Positions 1 through 6,876 of a DNA stretch of 64,000 nt are shown here, piece by piece; the stretch's first letter is position 1, and each line of letters starts with the position of its first letter. Made by a program: the position numbers and the translations under genes. This stretch comes from Streptomyces roseirectus (GTDB taxonomy: Bacteria; Actinomycetota; Actinomycetes; Streptomycetales; Streptomycetaceae). The DNA lies in contig NZ_CP060828.1 of assembly GCF_014489635.1 (NCBI RefSeq), positions 6,222,001 through 6,286,000 on the forward strand, in the 5' to 3' direction. The notes under the pieces were generated by a model, which saw only the letters and a program-made list of their open reading frames with translations, ran no database searches and was not told the DNA's origin.

Positions 1-285
1 GACCGCGCGCTCCCCCAGCTCCCCGTCGGCGCCGGCCTGCCGGGCCTCGGCATGCGGACGCCGATCCCGCGCGTCCTCGGCGACGAGTTCGACCACGTCG
101 CCCTCGACGCCCCCGCGGGCGACGTCCGCGCGCTCGGCCCCGGCGCCACCCTCGACCTGCCCCTCACCCCGCCCAACCCCGACAACTTCGGCCTGCCCGA
201 CCCGAAGCTGCCCGCCGCCGGCGTCGTCACCCCCGTCCTCCAGGCCGTCCCGGCCGCCGACCTCGGCCTGGGCGAGGGCCTGTAG
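1..285 (+). CDS. C-terminal part of an unidentified protein
   Basis: The reading frame is open from the first base of the window to a TAG at 283-285, so the true start lies upstream. The visible 94 residues are rich in Pro, Gly, Ala, Leu and Asp, with no recognisable motif, Cys or membrane segment. The composition suggests a secreted or cell-surface low-complexity tail, but that is only an inference. The internal ATG at 52 has no convincing ribosome binding site and is not preferred as a start. Confidence 0.5.
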   Translation, partial: DRALPQLPVGAGLPGLGMRTPIPRVLGDEFDHVALDAPAGDVRALGPGATLDLPLTPPNPDNFGLPDPKLPAAGVVTPVLQAVPAADLGLGEGL

Positions 286-429
286 CGCCCGGCCCTCCCA
301 CGACGGCGGCCCGGGGCGGTGGGTGCCCCGGGCCGTCGTTCGCGTGCTTTTTCCGCCTCCGGCGGTGACCCGGCGGGCCCCTTCGCGGTTACCGCTGTGG
401 ACGTGACGGAACCGGAGGAGGAGCGGAGC

Positions 430-846
430 ATGACGGTCGTCGGTGTGGGCGGGGGTTCGGTGACGGTGGCGAGACCCGGACGGCGGGCCATGATGCGGGC
501 GCTGCTGGGGGTGGGCGCGGTCGCCGCCGTCACCCCGCTGCTCGTCGCCTCGCGGGGCTTCCGCGACGTGAACCCCGGGCCGGGGTTCGACGAGATGTAC
601 CGGGGCCGGCACATCAAGGGCATGCCGACGCGCAGCGGCCGCTCGGCCGACGCGTCGTGGCAGGTCACCGTCGACGGACGGCCGCTGCACCTGATGCGGC
701 GCGCCGACGGCACCTGGCTGAGCATGGTCGACCACTACCGCTCGTACGACACCCCGCTGGAGGCCGCCCGCGCCGCCGTCGACGAACTCAGCCCGGGGGA
801 ACAGCTCAAGGAACGCTCGGGGGGACACCATGGCCTACACCCGTAA
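430..846 (+). CDS. melC1: Tyrosinase copper chaperone MelC1
   Basis: This is the caddie protein that delivers copper to apo-tyrosinase and helps export it. The 138-residue product starts at the ATG preceded by a GGAGGAGGAG ribosome binding site. It begins with a twin-arginine-like signal (GRRAMMRALL followed by a hydrophobic Ala/Val/Leu stretch), as MelC1 proteins do, because tyrosinase has no signal of its own and leaves by the Tat route bound to MelC1. Candidate copper-handling residues are the His in GRHIKGM, PLHLMRR and MVDHYRSY; the last also contains the Tyr-rich loop that in this family inserts into the tyrosinase active site. The gene overlaps melC2 by 17 bp, as expected for a translationally coupled chaperone and client. 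Confidence 0.93.
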   Translation: MTVVGVGGGSVTVARPGRRAMMRALLGVGAVAAVTPLLVASRGFRDVNPGPGFDEMYRGRHIKGMPTRSGRSADASWQVTVDGRPLHLMRRADGTWLSMVDHYRSYDTPLEAARAAVDELSPGEQLKERSGGHHGLHP

Positions 847-1696
847 GGACGTCACCACCCTCACCGCCGCCGAACGGGCCCGTTTCGTCAAGGCGCTCCT
901 GGAGATCAAACGCCGGGGCCAGTACGACGAGTTCGTGCGCATGCACATCGACTTCTACGTCTCCGACGGCGAGGACGGACTGCGGACGGCCCACATGGCG
1001 CCCTCCTTCCTCCCCTGGCACCGGCGCTTCCTCCTCGACCTGGAGCGGGCGCTGCGCAAGGTCGACGACTCGGTGACCGTGCCCTACTGGGACTGGACGC
1101 GCGCCCGCAGCGCCAAGTCGGCGCCCTGGACGGCGGATCTGCTCGGCGGCAACGGCCGCCCCGGCGACCGCCAGGTGACCACAGGACCCTTCGCCCACGC
1201 CACCGGCAACTGGACGCTGCGCGAGAACATCACCGACGAGGACTTCCTCACCCGCGACCTCGGCCGCGCCCGCGACCCCATCGAACTGCCCACCAAGGAC
1301 GAGCTGGAGTGGGCGATGTCGGACCCCGTCTACGACACCTCGCCCTGGGACTCCACGGTCACCAAGGGGTTCCGCAACAAGCTGGAGGGGTGGGGGACCG
1401 GACGGGGCAGCGTCTCCTGGCGCAACCACAACCGCGTCCACCGCTGGGTCGGCGGGGTGATGCTGGGCGGGGCCTCGGTCAACGACCCGGTGTTCTGGCT
1501 GCACCACGCCTTCGTCGACCTGTGCTGGTACCGGTGGCAGAAGCGGCACGCTCAGCACCGGTATCTCCCGGCACGGCAACCGGAGTTGGGCGACCGGCAG
1601 CGGGGGCGGGTGGTGGCGCGGACGGAGCAACTGCCGCCCTGGGACGTGACGCCGGACCAGTTGGAGGACGTCAGCGCCATCTACCGGTACGCGTAG
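830..1696 (+). CDS. melC2: Tyrosinase MelC2
   Basis: Type 3 dicopper monophenol monooxygenase that oxidises tyrosine to dopaquinone in melanin formation. The 288-residue protein has all six expected copper ligands. Site A is His39 (VRMHIDF), His55 (RTAHMAPS) and His64 (LPWHRRF). Site B is His200 and His204 (NHNRVH) and His226 (FWLHHAFVD). The site-B spacing (4 and 22 residues) matches Streptomyces tyrosinases. The conserved PYWDWT motif is at 85-90. There is no signal peptide, consistent with export in complex with MelC1. A 15-bp-stem terminator follows directly, closing the two-gene operon. Confidence 0.96.
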   Translation: MAYTRKDVTTLTAAERARFVKALLEIKRRGQYDEFVRMHIDFYVSDGEDGLRTAHMAPSFLPWHRRFLLDLERALRKVDDSVTVPYWDWTRARSAKSAPWTADLLGGNGRPGDRQVTTGPFAHATGNWTLRENITDEDFLTRDLGRARDPIELPTKDELEWAMSDPVYDTSPWDSTVTKGFRNKLEGWGTGRGSVSWRNHNRVHRWVGGVMLGGASVNDPVFWLHHAFVDLCWYRWQKRHAQHRYLPARQPELGDRQRGRVVARTEQLPPWDVTPDQLEDVSAIYRYA

Positions 1697-1710
1697 GGGA
1701 GTTGGGGACA

Positions 1711-1750
1711 CGGGAAAGCCCCGGCGCTCGGAGTGCCGGGGCTTTCCCGC
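1711..1750. terminator. Strong bidirectional hairpin terminator
   Basis: A perfect 15-bp stem (CGGGAAAGCCCCGGC with its complement) and a short loop lie between the convergent melC2 and chaplin genes. Streptomyces terminators often lack a U tract, as here, so it probably serves both genes. Confidence 0.85.
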
Positions 1751-1774
1751 GCAGGTGCGGGAGGTGACGGAACG

Positions 1775-2062
1775 TCAGCTGCCGTAACCGCCGTAGCCAC
1801 CGCCGTGCTTCGGGCCGCCGTGGCCGTCGTTCACGCAGGTGTTGCCGAAGGCCGGGTTCAGCAGGCCGATCACGTTCACGGTGTTGCCGCACAGGTTCAC
1901 CGGGACGTTGACGGGGACCTGGATGACGTTGCCGGACAGCACGCCGGGCGAACCGACAGCGGCGCCCTGCGCACCCGCGTCCGCCATGGCCAGACCGGCG
2001 CCGCCGACCACCACGGCGGACGTGCTGAGCACGACGGCCGCGGTCTTCGCGATGCGAGACAT
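1775..2062 (-). CDS. Short chaplin, hydrophobic aerial-hyphae coat protein
   Basis: Chaplins are secreted amphipathic proteins that assemble into amyloid-like films on aerial hyphae and spores. The start at 2062 is chosen because GAGGAG lies just upstream and the protein then opens with a normal signal peptide (MSRIAKTAAVVLSTSAVVVG, cleavage near AMADA); an upstream in-frame ATG would only add a polar tail. After cleavage one chaplin domain is visible (GNVIQVPVNVPVNLCGNTVN and onward), with the two conserved Cys that form the intradomain disulphide. There is no sorting signal, so it is a short, non-anchored chaplin. A His/Gly-rich tail (HGGPKHGGGYGGYGS) follows the domain and is unusual compared with the bare short chaplins of S. 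coelicolor. Confidence 0.93.
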   Translation of the reverse strand: MSRIAKTAAVVLSTSAVVVGGAGLAMADAGAQGAAVGSPGVLSGNVIQVPVNVPVNLCGNTVNVIGLLNPAFGNTCVNDGHGGPKHGGGYGGYGS

Positions 2063-2145
2063 CACGTTCTCCTCACTGACATCGGTACGTACGACGGCAG
2101 GTTTCGCCGACCGCACTCCCCGTTAACGTCAGCGGCGCGAACGGG

Positions 2146-2415
2146 TCACGGCGCGTCCGGGTGGATCACCCGAGTGACGAACTCCGCCAGCGTCGCGACC
2201 GACTCCAGGCTGTCCAGGCTGAGATCCAGATCGGCGACGTCCACGCCGTAGCGCTTCTTGACCGAGGCGAGCAGGGTGACACCGGCGAGGGAGGTCAACG
2301 CGATCTGAGGACCGAAGAGTTCGGTGTCGGCGGGGAGGGCGGCGAGGTAGGCCGGGTCGAGGTGGGTGGCCTCGGCGAGCAGGGTGCGGATCTCTTGTTC
2401 GATGGGGGCGGTCAT
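2146..2415 (-). CDS. Stand-alone acyl (peptidyl) carrier protein
   Basis: An 89-residue acidic helical protein with PP-binding/ACP character (EIRTLLAEATHLDP at helix 1, ESVATLAEFVTRVI at the last helix). The likely phosphopantetheine-bearing serine is Ser42 in ALTSLAGVTLL; the usual Asp before Ser is Thr here (LTSL instead of DSL). The start codon overlaps the stop of the FkbH-like gene by ATGA, so it is the third gene of the bpsA-fkbH-acp operon. Pairing of a free ACP with an FkbH-like HAD enzyme is the known arrangement for loading a glyceryl unit from 1,3-bisphosphoglycerate, so this ACP may carry a three-carbon unit; that is an inference. Confidence 0.85.
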   Translation of the reverse strand: MTAPIEQEIRTLLAEATHLDPAYLAALPADTELFGPQIALTSLAGVTLLASVKKRYGVDVADLDLSLDSLESVATLAEFVTRVIHPDAP

Positions 2416-3452
2416 GCCGTCTCTCTGATGTGCAGGTAGGCGGGGGGCTGGGGGAGATCCCCGCTGAGGGAACGGGTGAGCACGGGCGGCTCAGTGCCGT
2501 CTGCGCGGCGCAGGCCAGCCTGCCGCAGCAGGATCCGCATCTCCAGGTTGGCGTCCGTCGGGCGCAGGGTGACGGAGAAGGTGTGGACGCCGTTGTCGCG
2601 GGCCTCTTCCATGAGGCGGAACAGGAACGCCGCCGCCGCGCCCCGGCCGGCGACCCGGCAGGAGAGGGCGAGGAGAGGGACCGACCAGATGTCCGGGGAC
2701 GAGTGGTCGACCAGGGCCGCGCCGATGATGCCGTAGTCGCCGAAGCGGTCGGACATACGGGCGGTGTGGAGGGTGCTCCCGGGGCGCGCGAGCAGGGCGC
2801 GGAGTGTGTCCGGGGTGAGGCCCGAGGAGTTCAACCGGTGGGTGCGGGCGGCGAGTTCGAGGGCGCGCGGGACGTCGTCCGAGGTCGCCGGGCCGATCGT
2901 CAGGCGCATGTCGCACCAGGCCAGGAACTCCTCGCGGGTGCCCTCGAAGCGTTCGCCCTCGGCGCGGCGGACGGCCTCCGTGCGGTAGCGGCCGACGCGG
3001 GCGCGGGACTCCGGGGTGACCTCCTTGCCCTCGAACTCCGCGAGCAGGAGCGGGAGTTGGCCGGGGTCGAGGGTGGTCACGCCGGGCAGCAGCGCCGCCA
3101 CCTCGGCGCGTTCGTAGGGGGAGTCGTCGACGAGGAGGAGCGAGTCCGTCGAGATACCGAGTTCGTCCGCGATGCGGCGCAGGGACTCGCTCTTGTCCTG
3201 CCAGGAGACCTGCGGCGCGAGGAAACGGGCGTGGACCTCCGGGAGGCGGTCCGCGAGGCGGTCCAGGACGGCCGGCGCGCTGCGGCTCGCGATGCTGCTG
3301 AGGACGCCGTGCGCGGTGAGGGTGTCGATCGCGGCGAGCATCCGCGGGCGGGGGGTGGGGAGTTCGTCGGTCGCGGTCTCCACGGCGACGTCGTCCCACA
3401 GGGTGCCGTCGAGGTCCCAGACGACGCACTTGACGTGGCCGTAGGCGGTCAT
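2412..3452 (-). CDS. FkbH-like HAD-superfamily protein with C-terminal GNAT domain
   Basis: The 346-residue protein has an N-terminal HAD (subfamily IIIC) fold: motif I is WDLDGTLW with Asp13 and Asp15, motif II is around SSIASRS, and the acidic motif is LLLVDDSPYER. From about residue 185 a GNAT-like domain follows, including RTHRLNSSG, which matches the FkbH family's conserved region. FkbH-type enzymes dephosphorylate and transfer a glyceryl group from 1,3-bisphosphoglycerate to an ACP thiol in methoxymalonyl- and glyceryl-ACP formation. The adjacent ACP fits this. Both gene junctions are 4-bp ATGA overlaps. No 3-hydroxyacyl-ACP dehydrogenase, O-methyltransferase or polyketide synthase accompanies it here, so the fate of any loaded unit is unknown. 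Confidence 0.85.
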   Translation of the reverse strand: MTAYGHVKCVVWDLDGTLWDDVAVETATDELPTPRPRMLAAIDTLTAHGVLSSIASRSAPAVLDRLADRLPEVHARFLAPQVSWQDKSESLRRIADELGISTDSLLLVDDSPYERAEVAALLPGVTTLDPGQLPLLLAEFEGKEVTPESRARVGRYRTEAVRRAEGERFEGTREEFLAWCDMRLTIGPATSDDVPRALELAARTHRLNSSGLTPDTLRALLARPGSTLHTARMSDRFGDYGIIGAALVDHSSPDIWSVPLLALSCRVAGRGAAAAFLFRLMEEARDNGVHTFSVTLRPTDANLEMRILLRQAGLRRADGTEPPVLTRSLSGDLPQPPAYLHIRETA

Positions 3453-5239
3453 CGGGCGGCCTTCTCGGGGGCGGGCAGGCGGAGTTTCATCGTCAGGCTC
3501 GTCGGGTCGAAGCCGAACTGGCGGTAGACCGTGCGCATCGGGACGTTGCCGACGTGGACCCGGCCGGTGACCTCCTTGATGCCGTTCGCCGCGCAGAACT
3601 CCAGGCCGGCGGTGAGGAGGAGTTCGGCGACGTCGGCCCGGTTGTCGAGCGGGGAGACCGCGAGGGAGCGGAAGTTGGCGTAGCGGTCGCCGGTCATCGC
3701 GTTGGTGTTGATGCTGATCCAGCACCAGCCGACGGGGGCGCCGTCCGGGGCCGACGCGACGATCATGCCCTCCCTGTTCTTCTCCATCGCCCGGCCGAGG
3801 CGGGCCGACCAGACCGCCGGGTCGTCGATGGCGTCCTCGCCGAAGGAGACGCGGGCGATCTCGGCCTCGAACTCGCCGATCGCGGGGAGGTCGGGTTCGG
3901 TGGCCTGGCGGGTGAGGTAGGGGGCGGCGCGGTGGGTGAGGGCGGCGCGGGCTTCGGGGGTGGGGGGGTGCCAACCGGGGGTGGGGGAGTTGGCGGGAGT
4001 TGAGGCCGGGGCCGGGGCAACGGGGGCCGTGGGGGCGGGCGTTGTTGCCGTCGCCGTTTCCGCCGTTTTCGTTGTCTCCGGGACCAACTGGCCCGGTCGG
4101 AAGGGGCCCTTGCCGCAGTGGGGGCAGCCTTCGGACTTGAGGGCGGCGATGGAGGGCCAGCGGGCGCCGGGGCCGACCTCGACGTGGGTGCCGCAGGCCA
4201 CGCACTCGTAGCGGCGGGCGCGGGTGCGCTTGTCGCCGGTGTAGAGGGGGCCCTCGAAGTCGCCGGTGTGGGTGGGGGCGGTGGCGCTGGTCGTCAGGAG
4301 GTGCTGGAAGAAGCCGACGCCGCCGAGGATGCCGCTGCCCTCGTACTCGTTGAAGTTGCGGATGTGGCCGTGGGTGACGAGACCGAGGTCCAGGATCTCG
4401 CGCTGGACCGCCAGCATGTCGTCCGGGCTCTTGCCGCCGAAGGAGAAGAAGACGCTGTGCGCGGCGCCGGGGCGCAGCCCCTCGACCGCGCGGGAGAGGA
4501 AGAGGCGGGCGCCCTCGGGGGTGTACGGCGGGTCGGTCATGGCCGCGTCGAACCGGCCCCGCAACTGCTCCGGGAGCGGCGCGCGCAGGTCGTGCTCGAC
4601 CGTCTCGACGCGCGTCCCGAGACCGGCGGCGACCTTCTGGACGTAGCCGAGGATGTCGGGGGAGATGTCGACGACGGTGACCCGCTCGACGATCGGCGCG
4701 CCCAGGACGTCGCCGACGACCGCGACCGCGAGGGAGATCAGGTCGTCGTCGCCGATCAGCAGCAGCGAGCCGCCGGGCAGGACGCCGGCGGTGAGCAGGG
4801 CGAGGACGCGGCGGACCTTGGTCTCGGGGGTGCAGTGGGACTGGTCGATCGCGAGGTCGGCGGCGGGGCCGTCGGCCATCAGGGCGCGCAGCCGGTGCAC
4901 GGCCTCGTCGAGGACGTCGGGGATGACCAGCTCGCGGCCGTCGCACGTCGTGCAGGTGGCGTTCAGCGCGAGGTCCATGCCCAGCTCGGCGAGGAGGGCG
5001 CGGCCGGCCGGGGTCAGCCGGGAGGGGCGCTCCTTGGTGACCAGGTCGCGGCGGCGCAGCTCGTTGCCGACGGCGGCGACGATCGGGACCGGGAGGCTGG
5101 TGGCCCGGCTCAGTTCCTTCGTCGACGCCGGTTCCAGGCGGCGCAGCGCCCGCAGGACCGAGCGCACCCCGGGCGGGCCCTCCTGGAGGCGGACCGCGGC
5201 GGCGACTTCGCTGAGCACTCGATCGGCGGCCGTACTCAC
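3449..5239 (-). CDS. BpsA-type branched-polyamine aminopropyltransferase fused to GNAT acetyltransferase
   Basis: The N-terminal 340 residues resemble N4-bis(aminopropyl)spermidine synthase (BpsA, formerly DUF43), which moves aminopropyl groups from decarboxylated S-adenosylmethionine to a polyamine. Order: winged helix with STKELSRATSLP (39-50); CxxC at Cys96/Cys99; Rossmann domain with the signature GDDD at 163-166; DPPYT at 236-240. A second zinc-ribbon-like pair is Cys346/Cys349 and Cys372/Cys375. A Pro/Ala/Thr linker (390-430) leads to a C-terminal GNAT domain (about 440-590). Archaeal BpsA lacks this GNAT domain. The divergent speD-like gene and overlapping fkbH/acp genes suggest a tailored, perhaps acylated, polyamine or aminopropylated product. 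The start lies about 350 bp from the divergent gene and is the first in-frame ATG. Confidence 0.85.
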   Translation of the reverse strand: MSTAADRVLSEVAAAVRLQEGPPGVRSVLRALRRLEPASTKELSRATSLPVPIVAAVGNELRRRDLVTKERPSRLTPAGRALLAELGMDLALNATCTTCDGRELVIPDVLDEAVHRLRALMADGPAADLAIDQSHCTPETKVRRVLALLTAGVLPGGSLLLIGDDDLISLAVAVVGDVLGAPIVERVTVVDISPDILGYVQKVAAGLGTRVETVEHDLRAPLPEQLRGRFDAAMTDPPYTPEGARLFLSRAVEGLRPGAAHSVFFSFGGKSPDDMLAVQREILDLGLVTHGHIRNFNEYEGSGILGGVGFFQHLLTTSATAPTHTGDFEGPLYTGDKRTRARRYECVACGTHVEVGPGARWPSIAALKSEGCPHCGKGPFRPGQLVPETTKTAETATATTPAPTAPVAPAPASTPANSPTPGWHPPTPEARAALTHRAAPYLTRQATEPDLPAIGEFEAEIARVSFGEDAIDDPAVWSARLGRAMEKNREGMIVASAPDGAPVGWCWISINTNAMTGDRYANFRSLAVSPLDNRADVAELLLTAGLEFCAANGIKEVTGRVHVGNVPMRTVYRQFGFDPTSLTMKLRLPAPEKAAR

Positions 5240-5564
5240 AAGGGGGCTCCAGGGAGGAGGAGGGTTTCGGACGGAGTACGTCCAGTGTAAGGGACGGGAG
5301 TTCGGCGTATGCGGGGCATTAGCGGGCGCTATTCGCCGGTGAATTCCGCGTGCCGCGCACCGGAATCGCTTGATCGTTTATCCGGGGGGAATTCCATAAA
5401 GTCGAGCCGTGGCCGTCCTGCCGGTTTCTTGACGAACTGCACCGCAGGGCGGTAGGGGGCGGCTGATGCTACGCTGGAGTCAACGAGCGCCAGTGACTGG
5501 CCTCGCGACCTTACCTGTTCGGCCGCGCGGACCAGCGCAGAACCAAGCGAAAGGAGACGGGGAA
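5240..5564. promoter_or_regulatory. Divergent intergenic region between bpsA-like and speD-like genes
   Basis: No gene is seen here apart from the short upstream ORF described separately. The region is noticeably less GC-rich than its surroundings (for example TTGATCGTTTATCC near 5370) and must hold promoters in both directions. A 13-bp palindrome, GCCAGT-G-ACTGGC, lies at 5489-5501 about 75 bp before the upstream ORF, and could be an operator for the neighbouring LysR protein or a leader hairpin. No -10/-35 pair with good spacing could be assigned with confidence. Confidence 0.5.
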
Positions 5565-5597
5565 GTGGCCCCGGTCACGCTCCCCGGTTCCCCATGA
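5565..5597 (+). CDS. Ten-residue upstream ORF overlapping the speD-like start
   Basis: GTG at 5565 follows AAGGAG (5551-5556) with ideal 8-nt spacing and encodes MAPVTLPGSP, ending in TGA at 5595-5597. That TGA overlaps the speD-like start as ATGA. The speD-like ATG itself has no ribosome binding site of its own, so ribosomes probably reach it by terminating on this short ORF. This makes the peptide a plausible control point, although it may only be a translational coupling device. Confidence 0.55.
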   Translation: MAPVTLPGSP

Positions 5598-5974
5598 CGA
5601 ACGCCGTAAGCCTTGCCACCGAGGGTATAAACGTCGACGACTTGTGCTCGTACGCCGTCGACGTATGGGTGAGCGACAACAGTATTCTGACGGACGAGGA
5701 ACGCCTTCTCCAGGTGCTCCGCACCGCCGCCGAAAAGGGAAACGCCAAGGTCCTCGGCGAGGCGTCCCACGTATTCCCCAACGGCGCGGTCACCGCGATT
5801 CTCCTCCTTTCGGCCTCGCACCTCAGCATCCACACCTGGCCGGAGTTCAACCTCGCGAACGTCGACCTGCTCGCGTACGGGCGGCTCAACGGTGAGCGGA
5901 TGATGGAGAGCGTGGAACTGGGGCTCGCGCCCACGCGGATCAATGTGACGCGGATGCTGCGCGCGGTGAACTGA
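5594..5974 (+). CDS. Divergent SpeD-like pyruvoyl-dependent decarboxylase
   Basis: The 126-residue protein belongs to the prokaryotic S-adenosylmethionine decarboxylase (SpeD) family, whose proenzyme cleaves itself to make a pyruvoyl cofactor. The core motif is ASHLSIHTWPE (74-84); Ser75 is the predicted pyruvoyl residue and His80 the processing histidine. Normal AdoMetDCs have Glu-Ser-His at the cleavage site and a catalytic Cys in VDVxTCG. Here these are Ala74-Ser75-His76 and VDLLAYG (Tyr95), and the usual Ser eight residues before the pyruvoyl Ser is Thr67. The N-terminus is also unlike canonical SpeD. Such changes resemble SpeD relatives that decarboxylate ornithine or arginine, so supplying aminopropyl donor to the BpsA-like enzyme is plausible but unproven. 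Confidence 0.82.
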   Translation: MTNAVSLATEGINVDDLCSYAVDVWVSDNSILTDEERLLQVLRTAAEKGNAKVLGEASHVFPNGAVTAILLLSASHLSIHTWPEFNLANVDLLAYGRLNGERMMESVELGLAPTRINVTRMLRAVN

Positions 5975-6006
5975 ACGTCGTCCGCGGGATTCTCGACTCG
6001 GGGGGC

Positions 6007-6876
6007 GTGGTGGAGTTCCGTCAGTTGGTGACGTTCCGGAAAGTCGCGGGGCTGCTCAGCTTCACGCGGGCCGCCGAAGAGCTCAACTACGCCCAGTCCA
6101 GCGTGACATCGCAGATCCGGGCGCTGGAGACGTCGCTCGGGGTGGAACTCTTCGACCGGCTCGGCGGGCGGATCAGGCTGACGCCCGCCGGGGAGAAACT
6201 GGTCCGGCACGCCGAACGGATCCTGGAGTCGGTCGAGGCCGCGCGGGCCGACGTCACGGGCGGCCCGGCCGCGACCCTCGTCGTCGGCACGATGGAGAGC
6301 ATCACCTCGTACCGCATGCCGCCCCTGCTGGAGTTCCTGCACCACCGCCACCCCGGGCTGCGGCTCGCGCTGCGGCCCAGCCTGTGCGCCGAGACCCGGC
6401 AGGCGCTGCGGCAGGGCACGTACGACGTCGGTTTCCTCATGGAGCGGGAGACCGAGCACCCGGGGCTTGAGACGGTCGTCCTCACCGAGGAGCCGCTGGT
6501 CCTCGTCGGCGCCCCCGGGCACGCCCTCGCGGGTGAACGGACGCTGACGCTCGACGAGTTGAGGGCGGTGCCGGTGCTCGCGACGGAGGCCGGGTGCGCG
6601 TACCGGGACCTCTTCGAGGAACAACTCGGCGGTGAGTTCCTGGAATTCGGGACCATCGAGGCCATCAAACGGAGCGTCGGTTCGGGGCTCGGGATCGCGC
6701 TGCTGCCCGAGGTGACCGTCGCCGAGGAACTGGCGCGCGGCGACATGGTCGTCCTGCCGTGGCGCCCCTCGTTCACCGTCCACACCCAACTCGCCTGGCG
6801 CAGCGGGCGGTTGCTCCCGGCGGAGGTGCGGCTGTTCGTCGACGAGGCCGTGCGGCTCATGCGCGCCGCAGGTTGA
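6007..6876 (+). CDS. LysR-family transcriptional regulator
   Basis: A 289-residue LysR-type regulator. The N-terminal winged helix-turn-helix is typical (FTRAAEELNYAQSSVTSQIR, then LFDRLGGRIRLTPAGE). The C-terminal half is a periplasmic-binding-like effector domain. Two tandem GTG codons (6007 and 6010) could serve as start. It begins 32 bp after the speD-like gene on the same strand, so it is probably co-transcribed, and it ends in a 20-bp convergent overlap with the EamA transporter. The obvious candidate targets are the divergent speD-like/bpsA-like promoters. The effector cannot be named from sequence. Confidence 0.92.
   Translation: MVEFRQLVTFRKVAGLLSFTRAAEELNYAQSSVTSQIRALETSLGVELFDRLGGRIRLTPAGEKLVRHAERILESVEAARADVTGGPAATLVVGTMESITSYRMPPLLEFLHHRHPGLRLALRPSLCAETRQALRQGTYDVGFLMERETEHPGLETVVLTEEPLVLVGAPGHALAGERTLTLDELRAVPVLATEAGCAYRDLFEEQLGGEFLEFGTIEAIKRSVGSGLGIALLPEVTVAEELARGDMVVLPWRPSFTVHTQLAWRSGRLLPAEVRLFVDEAVRLMRAAG

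Noticed and set aside
806..1711. Long minus-strand open frame of about 300 codons over the tyrosinase gene
   Set aside because: It is a mirror of melC2 codon bias; its translation is Val/Arg/Gly-rich, and melC2 has all six copper ligands.
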